The notes beneath the pieces were generated by a model that was not told the origin of the DNA, searched no databases, and saw nothing but the letters and a program-made list of their open reading frames with translations. From the NCBI GenBank assembly GCA_964482585.1, contig CAYZYO010000094.1, forward strand, positions 1 through 9,390: a stretch of 9,390 bases of DNA. Direction: 5' to 3'. Source of the DNA: CAYZYO01 sp964482585. GTDB taxonomy: Bacteria > Bacillota > Syntrophomonadia > Syntrophomonadales > Syntrophomonadaceae. The position numbers and the translations under genes are program-made. This document shows, piece by piece, positions 1 to 6,053 of this stretch (within the stretch, counting starts at the first letter, position 1; the number at the start of each line of letters is the position of its first letter).

Positions 1-36
1 CTGACTTGATTGATCAAGTAATTCTTTGGTAAACAA
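1..36 (-). CDS. Start of an unidentified gene downstream of cobO (partial)
   Basis: A good ribosome binding site, AAGGAGG at 50-44, lies 7 nt before a TTG codon at 36-34. The frame then stays open to the window edge and encodes MFTKELLDQSSQ. It begins 52 nt after the cobO stop with no clear terminator between, so it is probably the next gene of the same operon. Twelve residues are too few to name a family, and no function is proposed. The call rests only on the ribosome binding site, its spacing and the open frame. Confidence 0.4.
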   Translation of the reverse strand, partial: MFTKELLDQSSQ

Positions 37-88
37 TTGTACCCCTCCTTCTAATTATTACTTTGCAAAATTCCAAACAATTTCTCTT

Positions 89-640
89 TTAGTATTCAAT
101 GCCAGGCTGATCTTTAATGCCTGCATTATAATGATGCTTAACCTCTGTCACTTCACTAACCAGGTCTGCCATTTGTATTAGTTTATCTGAGGCGTATCGA
201 CCGGTCACAATAATACTCATTTCCGGCTTCTTTTTACCTACTAACTGAAGTAAATCTTCCTCAGAAATAAGATTAAAATCAACAGCTACATTGATTTCAT
301 CCAGAATGACCATGTCAAATTCTCCACTCTGAACCACCTCTTTAGCCCTTTCAAGACCTTTCTGAGCAAGCGCAACATCTACTGGAGCAGGATTATCTCT
401 CATAACAAAACTGTCTAAACCACTCTGGATGATTTGGATTTCTGGTATATGTTTTTCTATTGCCTTAACCTCTCCATATTTTCGGCCCTTCATAAACTGA
501 ATAACACACACCTTATATCCTTGTCCGACAGCCCGTAATGCCTGCCCAAATGCCGATGTAGTTTTACCTTTTCCATTGCCTGTAATGACCATTATCAAGC
601 CTTGTTTCGGTATGCTTGTCAGTGATTCTTCAGTGGGCAA
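89..640 (-). CDS. cobO: Cob(I)yrinic acid a,c-diamide adenosyltransferase (CobO/CobA/BtuR family)
   Basis: This enzyme transfers the adenosyl group of ATP to the cobalt of corrinoids, making adenosylcobalamin or its precursor in the cytoplasm. Numbering from the TTG start (183 residues, usual for the family), the P-loop GNGKGKTT is at 21-28, the VIQFMKG segment at 46-52, the Walker-B-like ILDEI at 112-116 and TGR at 146-148. The end TEVKHHYNAGIKDQPGIEY matches the family C-terminus. The start was chosen at TTG 640-638 because AGGAGG (654-649) lies 8 nt before it. The in-frame GTG at 649-647 shares its first base with that site and cannot be used. I see no B12-riboswitch box upstream. A probable further gene starts 52 nt downstream. 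The family assignment is firm, but the exact substrate (salvaged cobinamide, cobalamin or the diamide) cannot be told. Confidence 0.93.
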   Translation of the reverse strand: MPTEESLTSIPKQGLIMVITGNGKGKTTSAFGQALRAVGQGYKVCVIQFMKGRKYGEVKAIEKHIPEIQIIQSGLDSFVMRDNPAPVDVALAQKGLERAKEVVQSGEFDMVILDEINVAVDFNLISEEDLLQLVGKKKPEMSIIVTGRYASDKLIQMADLVSEVTEVKHHYNAGIKDQPGIEY

Positions 641-648
641 ATGTCTCA

Positions 649-654
649 CCTCCT
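649..654 (-). promoter_or_regulatory. Ribosome binding site deciding the cobO start
   Basis: The minus strand reads AGGAGG here. Its last G is also the first base of the in-frame GTG at 649, which rules that codon out as a start and favours the TTG at 640, 8 nt further on. Confidence 0.7.
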
Positions 655-693
655 GTATAGCTAATTACAACTTTTACCCTAGCTGTTAATAAT

Positions 694-732
694 ATATTAC
701 AATAGTGCTGAATTTGTTGTGATTTGTAATAT
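694..732. repeat. Inverted repeat upstream of cobO
   Basis: Perfect 9-bp arms ATATTACAA (694-702) and TTGTAATAT (724-732) are separated by 21 nt, putting the arm centres 30 bp apart, about three helical turns. The element lies about 55-95 nt upstream of the cobO start, where an operator or promoter would be expected. The surrounding sequence is very AT-rich, so chance is a real alternative. The rest of the gap from 650 to 881 holds no convincing gene, RNA motif or good sigma-A promoter that I can see. Confidence 0.3.
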
Positions 733-881
733 TATGTATTAACATGTAAAAGTGGTAAAAGCTGGCTAGTCTTATCATTTAATATTATATATTTTTATAC
801 AAGTAATTAGAACCCCCCTTTTACTAAAATTTTATTTGATTATGTATAATAGTCATTTTTACGGACTTTTCTGTTTTCCAT

Positions 882-910
882 AAAAAAACGGGGATTTAAT
901 CCCCGTTTTT
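882..910 (-). terminator. Rho-independent terminator after the 187-residue gene
   Basis: A perfect 12-bp stem (884-895 with 899-910) has a GC-rich CGGGG core and a 3-nt loop. On the minus strand it ends in seven T (888-882). It begins 22 nt after the stop of the 933-1496 gene. The plus strand also ends in a T run, so it could work in both directions. Confidence 0.9.
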
Positions 911-932
911 CAGAAGTAATTATTCTTAATTT

Positions 933-1496
933 CTAACCATTTTTAACATAGAATCCAAATTCCTCATAAATACTAGTAATAACGCTGCTCAGGTCTTTAT
1001 CACCTGGATGCTCTATTTCTAATTTATTAAACACCATCTTTAAGAAGTTAGTTCCATTTGTTAATGCTTCTTTAGAAATAGTTGGTTTTTTAGTTATATT
1101 TTCTTTTAGCATTTCAGAATGTCCAAGTACAGATATATCTAAATCGTAGCTTTCTTCATCCGCTAACATATAAAAACCTTTAATCCCGCTGATCAATAAA
1201 AGTCCATAGGAACGACCTCCAGCTTTTACTGGTAGTAAAACCTCTTCCGCAAATGTTTCCAGCTGGTGTTCCCTATAAAGATAATCTTTTAATTTCTCCA
1301 GTTCTTCCTTAGTAAAGAATTCATTTACATATAGTTCGTCAAACTGGGTTTCACTATAATCTGGATCATAATCATCGATTAGCTGTTCATAAGGAATTAC
1401 CGGTTCTTCCCTTCCCACTACAAACCAATAAATCCTCGCCTCGTTATCATCATCTTGATCTTTTAAAATTGACCATGCCTTAAATAATCTCCCCAT
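933..1496 (-). CDS. Uncharacterised acidic 187-residue protein
   Basis: I do not recognise this protein. It is soluble in appearance, with no signal peptide or membrane segment, and acidic, with about 38 Asp/Glu against about 20 Lys/Arg. The richest acidic stretch is around residues 33-67 (LIDDYDPDYSETQFDEL and onward). A central hydrophobic segment near 86-110 (VLLPVKAGGRSYGLLLISG) looks like beta strands of a folded core. It contains no cysteine. The ATG start is supported by GGGAGGAG ending 4 nt upstream. A promoter is visible at 1568-1596 and a strong terminator follows the stop, so the gene is a single transcription unit. It is probably real given complete expression signals on both sides, but no role is suggested by its neighbours (HU upstream, cobO downstream). 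Confidence 0.8.
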   Translation of the reverse strand: MGRLFKAWSILKDQDDDNEARIYWFVVGREEPVIPYEQLIDDYDPDYSETQFDELYVNEFFTKEELEKLKDYLYREHQLETFAEEVLLPVKAGGRSYGLLLISGIKGFYMLADEESYDLDISVLGHSEMLKENITKKPTISKEALTNGTNFLKMVFNKLEIEHPGDKDLSSVITSIYEEFGFYVKNG

Positions 1497-1567
1497 AATA
1501 CTCCTCCCAATTATCTAGTTTGTTTTCATAACTGAATAATAGATCTAGTACTTACAGATATATAATA

Positions 1568-1596
1568 TTTATAATACAACTTTAAATATAAGTCAA
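1568..1596 (-). promoter_or_regulatory. Probable sigma-A promoter of the 187-residue gene
   Basis: On the minus strand a TTGACT -35 box (1596-1591) is followed by a 17-nt spacer and a TATAAA -10 box (1573-1568). It lies about 70 nt upstream of the ATG at 1496. Five of six bases match the consensus at each box, with ideal spacing. Confidence 0.6.
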
Positions 1597-1712
1597 AACA
1601 GGAAAGTTGTGTTTATTGTAGAATACTTCTTGATTGGTAAACAGGAGTAGGAAGACTACTTTTAGACTTAAATAAATATGGTAATCTCTCACCGCTATAC
1701 TAACTGGACCAC

Positions 1713-1748
1713 AAAAAAAGAGGTATACATTTTTGTATACCTCTTTTT
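1713..1748 (-). terminator. Rho-independent terminator of the HU gene
   Basis: A perfect 15-bp stem (1715-1729 with 1734-1748) containing GAGGTATAC has a 4-nt loop. On the minus strand it ends in seven T. It begins 15 nt after the HU stop codon. The gap from 1497 to 1712 otherwise holds only the promoter at 1568-1596. Confidence 0.92.
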
Positions 1749-1763
1749 ACCTAGCTATTTAAA

Positions 1764-2084
1764 CTATTTTTTCTTAGCTTTCTTTTTACTAGTTTTAACT
1801 GGCTTTTTAGGACCAGCAACTGCTTCCTTCAATGATTTGCCAGGCTTAAATGCTGGAACTTTGGTGGCAGGAACAATAATTTCTTGTTTAGTTGCAGGGC
1901 TTATTACTTTTCTTTCTTTACGATCTCGAACTTCAAAACTGCCGAAACCAATAATTTGCACCTTATCGCCGCTGGCAAGCACCTGCTGAATAGTTTCTAC
2001 CATGGCATCCAATGCTTTCGCAGCATCTTTTTGGGTTATTTCAGCCTTTTCCGCCAAGGATTTAACAAGTTCTGATTTGTTCAC
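1764..2084 (-). CDS. hup: HU-family DNA-binding protein with lysine-rich C-terminal tail
   Basis: This is a small nucleoid protein that binds DNA as a dimer and bends it. The family fold is clear: the N-terminal helices with KDAAKALDAMVETI (residues 19-32), the GFGSFEVRDR signature (46-55), Pro63 at the tip of the DNA-embracing arm and VPAFKPGKSLKEAV at 76-89. It has 106 residues where the usual length is about 90. The extra residues 92-106 form a basic tail with nine lysines. The arm tip reads VISPATK instead of the common GRNPxTG, keeping the intercalating proline but losing the neighbouring Arg and Asn. The start is GTG, supported by GGGAGG 8 nt upstream. It is monocistronic, with a strong terminator just after the stop. 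The family assignment is secure; the effect of the tail is inference. Confidence 0.95.
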   Translation of the reverse strand: MNKSELVKSLAEKAEITQKDAAKALDAMVETIQQVLASGDKVQIIGFGSFEVRDRKERKVISPATKQEIIVPATKVPAFKPGKSLKEAVAGPKKPVKTSKKKAKKK

Positions 2085-2289
2085 AATTGAATCCTCCCTT
2101 TTATAAAGTTTACATAAATTACTACATTCCTCAAAAATCCGGCAATTCCTGCCTATTAAACAATTTTTTAATTATTTTTTGGATTTTTTTTATTACCTGT
2201 ATTAACATTCTACCATTTTTAAGCATATTTTATTCATCTATGCCTATTTACCGGTATTTTTACTTATTTATTAAGAATTATTTAAAACT

Positions 2290-2370
2290 GAGTGTTTTCA
2301 TAATTTAAAAGTTTACCATCCCTCTTTGCCTCAGGATGACAGTTAAGCCTTGAAGTCTCCTCTACAGATA
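2290..2370 (-). repeat. Intergenic direct repeat, copy A
   Basis: This segment aligns over its whole length, with small gaps, to 4371-4455. The best conserved blocks are GCCTCAGGATG followed by CAGTTA, and TCCTCTAC followed by GATA, written on the plus strand. The two copies lie in the same orientation on either side of the trmK-nif3 pair. On the minus strand the core reads CTGTCATCCTGAGGC. I recall a similar GTCATCCTGAG core in scattered intergenic repeats of other bacteria, but cannot check this. Strand is assigned by the direction of the genes only. Confidence 0.65.
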
Positions 2371-2394
2371 TATAATTTAGGTTTTTGCAGTGGA

Positions 2395-2424
2395 ATAATA
2401 TTGGTTTTCTTAAACCAATATTAT
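2395..2424. other. 13-bp hairpin downstream of nif3
   Basis: A perfect inverted repeat pairs ATAATATTGGTTT (2395-2407) with AAACCAATATTAT (2412-2424) around a 4-nt loop. It is 46 nt past the nif3 stop. The minus strand continues TCCACTGC with no T run, so it is not a standard intrinsic terminator. It may stabilise the 3' end of the trmK-nif3 message or belong to the adjoining repeat. Confidence 0.5.
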
Positions 2425-2469
2425 ATTTAATGTCCTAAATATACTGGTTGGACACCCTCTAACAGATTA

Positions 2470-3585
2470 CTATAGAGTCTTAAAACAAGCAGCCGGGTAA
2501 GCTTCAATTAACTCTATTTGCATATCCCTTGCTCTGCATTCATCAGCTAGTAGATTACAAAGGTAAGGAATCACAATTTTTTCTGTTTCCTGGTGCCCTG
2601 CATCTATTATACTTAAATCCTGTGCTTCGGCCTCTTTGGCTTCGTGGTACTTTAAATCTCCTGTTACTAGTAAATCAATTCCCTGATCAATAACTTTGTT
2701 AATAAAACTAGCGCCAGACCCGCAGACAACAGCGATTTTTTCTATTTCCCTATCTAATTCACCGACTACCCTTATTCTTTCAATTCCCAGGCGTTTTTTA
2801 ACTTCCAGCGAATATTCTTTGAGACTCATTTTTTCTTCCAGAAACCCTTTTCTTCCTATGCTGTAAGTCTTACCCTCGTTTATCAACGGATATATGTCAT
2901 AGGCAATTTCTTCATATGGATGAACTTCCTGCATTACCCTTAATATCCTGGGCAAATCGTTACGGTAAACCACGGTTTCTAACCTGTATTCATCAACTTC
3001 CTGCAAATTCCCCATTGTTCCTATATAGGGTTCTGTGTTAGGCCCTGGGCAAAAAGTGCCAGTTCCCTGCACCCGGAAACTGCAATCTGAATAGTTTCCA
3101 GTATAACCTGCACCAGCCTTATTAACAGCAGCTCTTACTTCATTTACATAAGCAGCAGGTACATAAATAACCAGTTTATACAGGCCCTCACTTTTATAGG
3201 TATCTAAAGGCTCAATATTCTTAATACCCAGCAATTCAGCAAGCAGTTGGTTTAAGCCTTTATCAGCCGCATCCAAGTTGGTGTGAGCACAGTATATTGC
3301 AATATGGCTTAAGACTATATCTCTTATTAGTTTTCCCGTCATCAAATCATAGCAGATATTATTTAAAGGTTTAAACAATAACGGGTGATGACTTATGATC
3401 ATATCAGCCTTTTGTTTAATGGCATATTCTAAAATCCTTTCGTCTACATCAAGTGCTATCACAACTCTCTCTATAACTTTATTTACTGAGCCTATCTGTA
3501 AACCTACATTATCCCAGGACTCTGCCAGATATAATGGAAAATAGGTCTCCATTACAGCAGTAATATCTTTAACTCTTACCGGCAT
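2470..3585 (-). CDS. yqfO: NIF3-like metal-binding protein with PII-like insert (YqfO type)
   Basis: A conserved NIF3/YbgI/YqfO family member that forms toroidal oligomers with a dinuclear metal site. The biochemical role is still debated; it is sometimes annotated as a GTP cyclohydrolase I type 2 homologue. Expected metal ligands are visible: His66 and His67 in SHHPLLF, Asp105 in AHTNLDAA, and His331 and Glu335 in GHQETE. The 371 residues match the long Gram-positive form, which carries a PII/CutA-like insert, here about 135-235 and ending in VHPYEEIAYDIYPL. The ATG at 3585 overlaps the end of trmK by 17 nt and has GGAGG 9 nt upstream, inside trmK. Translation is therefore probably coupled to trmK, its common partner in Firmicutes. 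The family assignment is firm and the reaction unknown. Confidence 0.93.
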   Translation of the reverse strand: MPVRVKDITAVMETYFPLYLAESWDNVGLQIGSVNKVIERVVIALDVDERILEYAIKQKADMIISHHPLLFKPLNNICYDLMTGKLIRDIVLSHIAIYCAHTNLDAADKGLNQLLAELLGIKNIEPLDTYKSEGLYKLVIYVPAAYVNEVRAAVNKAGAGYTGNYSDCSFRVQGTGTFCPGPNTEPYIGTMGNLQEVDEYRLETVVYRNDLPRILRVMQEVHPYEEIAYDIYPLINEGKTYSIGRKGFLEEKMSLKEYSLEVKKRLGIERIRVVGELDREIEKIAVVCGSGASFINKVIDQGIDLLVTGDLKYHEAKEAEAQDLSIIDAGHQETEKIVIPYLCNLLADECRARDMQIELIEAYPAACFKTL

Positions 3586-4264
3586 CCATTATCACCTCCA
3601 GTTCTTCGATTAGTCTCCTATATGCTTTTAATATACCATCTTCAGCATTTCTAGAATTTATTAGACTATTAAATATGGTATAAAATTTATTAAGATGCCT
3701 TTCCAAGTACTCCTTTTTAAGTTCACTTTCAGTCCTTAGTATAACCGGCCCCACTTCTAACTCTAAAGCAGAGAGTTTATATTGAATACTTCCCGGACAG
3801 CTGCTAATTATAACGTAATATACATTTTTTTCTTTCACTATACGCTCGTCTAGTATTGGCCACCCACGAAAAGACAGTTCTCGCCGTAAAACCTGTGGCC
3901 GGCTCATTGGCTGAAAAACATACCGAAGATAACTTCGTGCTTTTTCCCAATCACAGGATAAAATGTTAACAATAGTCTCTCCCCCCATACCAGCTATTAT
4001 TACGTTTTCAACTTCTCCTTTATCAAGCACCTGCAATCCATTTCCCTGCCGCACCTCAATTCTACCTTTAAATGAACTGTTTTCTACAGCATAACAGGCT
4101 CTCTTAAAAGGTCCATCTGGTAATTCTCCAACTATTACCCCGGGCACAATATTCTTTTCAATTATATATATAGATAATAAAGCATGATCAGCACCTATAT
4201 CCGCTGCCGGTTTTCCTTTTATTAACATGTCACTTATGGTACGTAGACGAGTATCAATACTCAT
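3569..4264 (-). CDS. trmK: tRNA (adenine(22)-N1)-methyltransferase TrmK
   Basis: A class-I SAM-dependent methyltransferase that, in characterised relatives (Bacillus TrmK), makes m1A at position 22 of tRNA. The 231 residues agree with the family. Motif I reads ADIGADHALL (21-30), close to the usual ADIGTDHAYLP. IIAGMGGE (89-96) and the QPM segment in YVFQPMSRPQVLRREL are also typical. The C-terminal part is charged and helical, with a coiled-coil look (about 176-226), as expected for this family. The ATG start is supported by AAAAGGAG 5 nt upstream. It is the first gene of a two-gene unit with nif3, overlapping it by 17 nt. A possible promoter is at 4306-4333. Unlike in many Firmicutes, rpoD is not next to it. 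Confidence 0.93.
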   Translation of the reverse strand: MSIDTRLRTISDMLIKGKPAADIGADHALLSIYIIEKNIVPGVIVGELPDGPFKRACYAVENSSFKGRIEVRQGNGLQVLDKGEVENVIIAGMGGETIVNILSCDWEKARSYLRYVFQPMSRPQVLRRELSFRGWPILDERIVKEKNVYYVIISSCPGSIQYKLSALELEVGPVILRTESELKKEYLERHLNKFYTIFNSLINSRNAEDGILKAYRRLIEELEVIMDAGKS

Positions 4265-4305
4265 AAAGACTCCTTTTCTCTACCATTTTAGTATTTTATA
4301 TTTTT

Positions 4306-4333
4306 ATTCTACTCAAACCTAAACTAAAATCAA
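4306..4333 (-). promoter_or_regulatory. Possible sigma-A promoter of trmK-nif3
   Basis: On the minus strand TTGATT (4333-4328), a 16-nt spacer and TAGAAT (4311-4306) lie about 40 nt upstream of the trmK ATG. The match is fair. AT-rich surroundings make chance matches likely. Confidence 0.4.
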
Positions 4334-4370
4334 TTTATCAATAATAGTTTCACCACAACCTTAGTATTAT

Positions 4371-4455
4371 GAGTTTTTGCCTAATTCAAAAAATTACCAT
4401 TTCACTTGGCCTCAGGATGTCAGTTAGCCATAGAATGAAGTTTCCTCTACGGATA
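4371..4455 (-). repeat. Intergenic direct repeat, copy B
   Basis: The partner of copy A at 2290-2370, in the same orientation and about 2.1 kb away. Shared plus-strand blocks are TTACCAT, GCCTCAGGATG, CAGTTA, TCCTCTAC and GATA, separated by short variable parts; copy B has a few extra bases before TTTCCTCTAC. It sits between the trpB terminator and the trmK promoter region. A short hairpin, GTTTTA/TAAAAC at 4461-4478, follows it. No open reading frame or terminal inverted repeat is visible in it. Confidence 0.65.
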
Positions 4456-4523
4456 CAAGAGTTTTAATGATATAAAACACCTATTATGCAAAATCCTCGG
4501 TTAACTATCTTCCACTTCCAGCA

Positions 4524-4559
4524 TAAAAAATAATCCTGATCAAACAAATGATCAGGATT
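4524..4559 (-). terminator. Rho-independent terminator of trpB
   Basis: A perfect 10-bp stem (4532-4541 with 4550-4559, AATCCTGATC/GATCAGGATT) has an 8-nt loop and is followed on the minus strand by ATTTTTTA. It starts 16 nt after the trpB stop. Confidence 0.88.
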
Positions 4560-4575
4560 TATTAGCAAGCTTTAT

Positions 4576-5937
4576 TTAAACTTCTGGTAATGTTTCCAGA
4601 CTTTTTTGCAAAGCATCATCTTGAAACTCGACATCTTCAGTATTACCTGCAAGATAATTATCGTAGGCAGCCAGGTCAAGATGACCATGTCCACTTAGAT
4701 TCAATACTATACTCTTAGCAATTCCATCTTCTCTGGCCTTAACTGCTTCATCAATAGCAGCACTTATTGCATGGGCCGATTCTGGAGCAGGTATTATACC
4801 TTCACTTTGAGCAAAAATCATAGCCGCTTTGAAGATACTGTTTTGCAAGACTGTTGTAGCTTCTAAAAGACCATCATGGTAAAGTTGGCTAATAATAGGA
4901 GATTCACCATGATAACGTAGCCCGCCTGCGTGAATTCCACTTGGAGTGAAGTCGTGTCCCAAAGTGTACATTTTTAACATAGGCGTTAAACCTGCTGAAT
5001 CACCATAATCGTAAGCAAACACTCCTTTGGTTAAGGTGGGACAAGCAGCCGGTTCAACAGCAACTAATCGCACCTTATTTCCTCGTAGTTTATCTGGAAT
5101 AAATGGTAAAGCAATACCCGCGAAATTACTGCCTCCTCCACAACATCCTATAACAATATCAGGATAATCATCAACCATTTCCATCTGCATTTTCACTTCC
5201 TGCCCAATAATAGTCTGGTGCAGACATACATGATTTAATACGCTTCCCAGTGAGTAATTAGTATCATCTCTGCTTATAGCATCTTCCACTGCTTCACTGA
5301 TTGCCAAGCCAAGGGTTCCAGGACTATCTGGTGTTTTTTCCCGGGCCAACCGTCCAACCTCGGTAAATGGACTGGGACTGGACACACATTTTCCACCATA
5401 GGTTTCCATAAATATACGCCGGTAAGGTTTTTGTTCAAAACTCACCTTAACCATATAAACCATAGCCTCAATATCAAAGAGTTTGCATGCCAGGGATAAA
5501 GCTGTACCCCATTGACCTGCTCCCGTTTCTGTCGTTATGCGTTTTATCCCCTGTTGTTTATTGAAAAAAACCTGAGGTAACGCCGAATTCAACTTGTGAC
5601 TGCCAACTGGACTGACTCCTTCGTATTTGTAGTAAATACGACACGGTGTATTAATAGCTTTTTCTAGACTACGTGCCCTGAATAGCGGCGATGGTCTCCA
5701 CTGTTTAAATAATTCTCTTACTGCATCAGGTATTTCAATATACCTTTCGGTGGATACTTCCTGCGCTATCAGCTCTTTGGCAAATAATGGTTCAAGATCA
5801 GCTGGGGTCAGGGGCTTTTTGGTTTTGGGATTTAATCCCGGTGTCAGTGGATTAGGCAGGTCTGCCTGGACATTATACCAGAATTTTGGCAGTTTATCCT
5901 CCGGCAGAATAATCTTGGTAAGCTCATCTCTTCTCAT
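4576..5937 (-). CDS. trpB: TrpB2-type tryptophan synthase beta chain (PLP enzyme)
   Basis: Condenses indole with serine (some TrpB2 enzymes are reported to prefer O-phosphoserine) to give tryptophan, using pyridoxal phosphate. The 453 residues, longer than the roughly 400 of ordinary TrpB, and the N-terminal segment up to about residue 80 mark the TrpB2 class. Visible active-site parts are the PLP lysine Lys115 in GSHKLNSA, the catalytic Glu137 in TETGAGQWG, the phosphate-binding loop GCCGGGSNFAG (264-274), and the late IIPAPESAHA and LSGHGHLD segments. The ATG start has GAGGAG about 10 nt upstream. It stands alone, with no trpA or other trp gene within reach and its own terminator, which suggests salvage of free indole rather than work with TrpA. 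The family is certain; the physiological role is inferred. Confidence 0.95.
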   Translation of the reverse strand: MRRDELTKIILPEDKLPKFWYNVQADLPNPLTPGLNPKTKKPLTPADLEPLFAKELIAQEVSTERYIEIPDAVRELFKQWRPSPLFRARSLEKAINTPCRIYYKYEGVSPVGSHKLNSALPQVFFNKQQGIKRITTETGAGQWGTALSLACKLFDIEAMVYMVKVSFEQKPYRRIFMETYGGKCVSSPSPFTEVGRLAREKTPDSPGTLGLAISEAVEDAISRDDTNYSLGSVLNHVCLHQTIIGQEVKMQMEMVDDYPDIVIGCCGGGSNFAGIALPFIPDKLRGNKVRLVAVEPAACPTLTKGVFAYDYGDSAGLTPMLKMYTLGHDFTPSGIHAGGLRYHGESPIISQLYHDGLLEATTVLQNSIFKAAMIFAQSEGIIPAPESAHAISAAIDEAVKAREDGIAKSIVLNLSGHGHLDLAAYDNYLAGNTEDVEFQDDALQKSLETLPEV

Positions 5938-6014
5938 CTCTGCTTCTCTCCTCTCAGCTATATTAAATTTAAATATCTTTTACAGTTTAACATAGTAATA
6001 CCATTCGAACAAGT

Positions 6015-6039
6015 AAAAAAAGCGGTTCTCCAAACACTT
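6015..6039 (-). terminator. Possible weak terminator of the activase operon
   Basis: On the minus strand an imperfect stem AAGTGTTT/AACCGCTT (one mismatch, one G-T pair) with a GGAG loop runs into seven T (6021-6015). It starts 15 nt after the activase stop and lies before trpB. It is weaker than the other terminators here, so read-through into trpB is possible. Confidence 0.4.
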
Positions 6040-6053
6040 CAACAAATTATTTA

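Larger units (their letters stand above)
2085..2469. other. Intergenic region between nif3 and HU: repeat copy, hairpin, no gene
   Basis: This 385-nt, very AT-rich stretch has no supported gene. Beside the HU start on the minus strand is a weak promoter candidate: TTGAGG, a 16-nt spacer, then TAAACT, ending about 25 nt before the GTG. Further from HU come one copy of the direct repeat (2290-2370), a 13-bp hairpin (2395-2424) and a short 5-bp inverted repeat TGTCC/GGACA (2431-2454). No hairpin followed by a T run is seen for the end of nif3. Confidence 0.6.

Noticed and set aside
690..800. Thirty-codon minus-strand frame between the 882-910 terminator and cobO
   Set aside because: There is no ribosome binding site at a suitable distance, and the sequence is what AT-rich spacer yields by chance.
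650..881. Cobalamin riboswitch ahead of cobO
   Set aside because: No B12-box-like sequence or GCCACTG-type core was found by eye on the minus strand. A covariance-model scan would settle it.
1647..1665. Small plus-strand hairpin AGTAG/CTACT followed by TTTT
   Set aside because: The stem is only 5 bp and there is no plus-strand gene upstream for it to terminate.
1678..1989. Plus-strand open frame of 103 codons
   Set aside because: It runs through the HU terminator hairpin and antisense to HU, has no ribosome binding site and resembles no family.
2087..2308. Plus-strand open frame of 73 codons, hydrophobic and rich in Phe, Ile and Tyr
   Set aside because: It begins with TTG inside the antisense of the HU ribosome binding site, has no ribosome binding site of its own and has the composition expected of translated AT-rich spacer.
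1553..2376. Shared 14-mer TACAGATATATAAT at 1553-1566 and 2363-2376
   Set aside because: It is short and almost all A/T. The second copy sits at the edge of the intergenic repeat, but the 1553 site has none of the rest of that repeat, so chance is the simplest reading.
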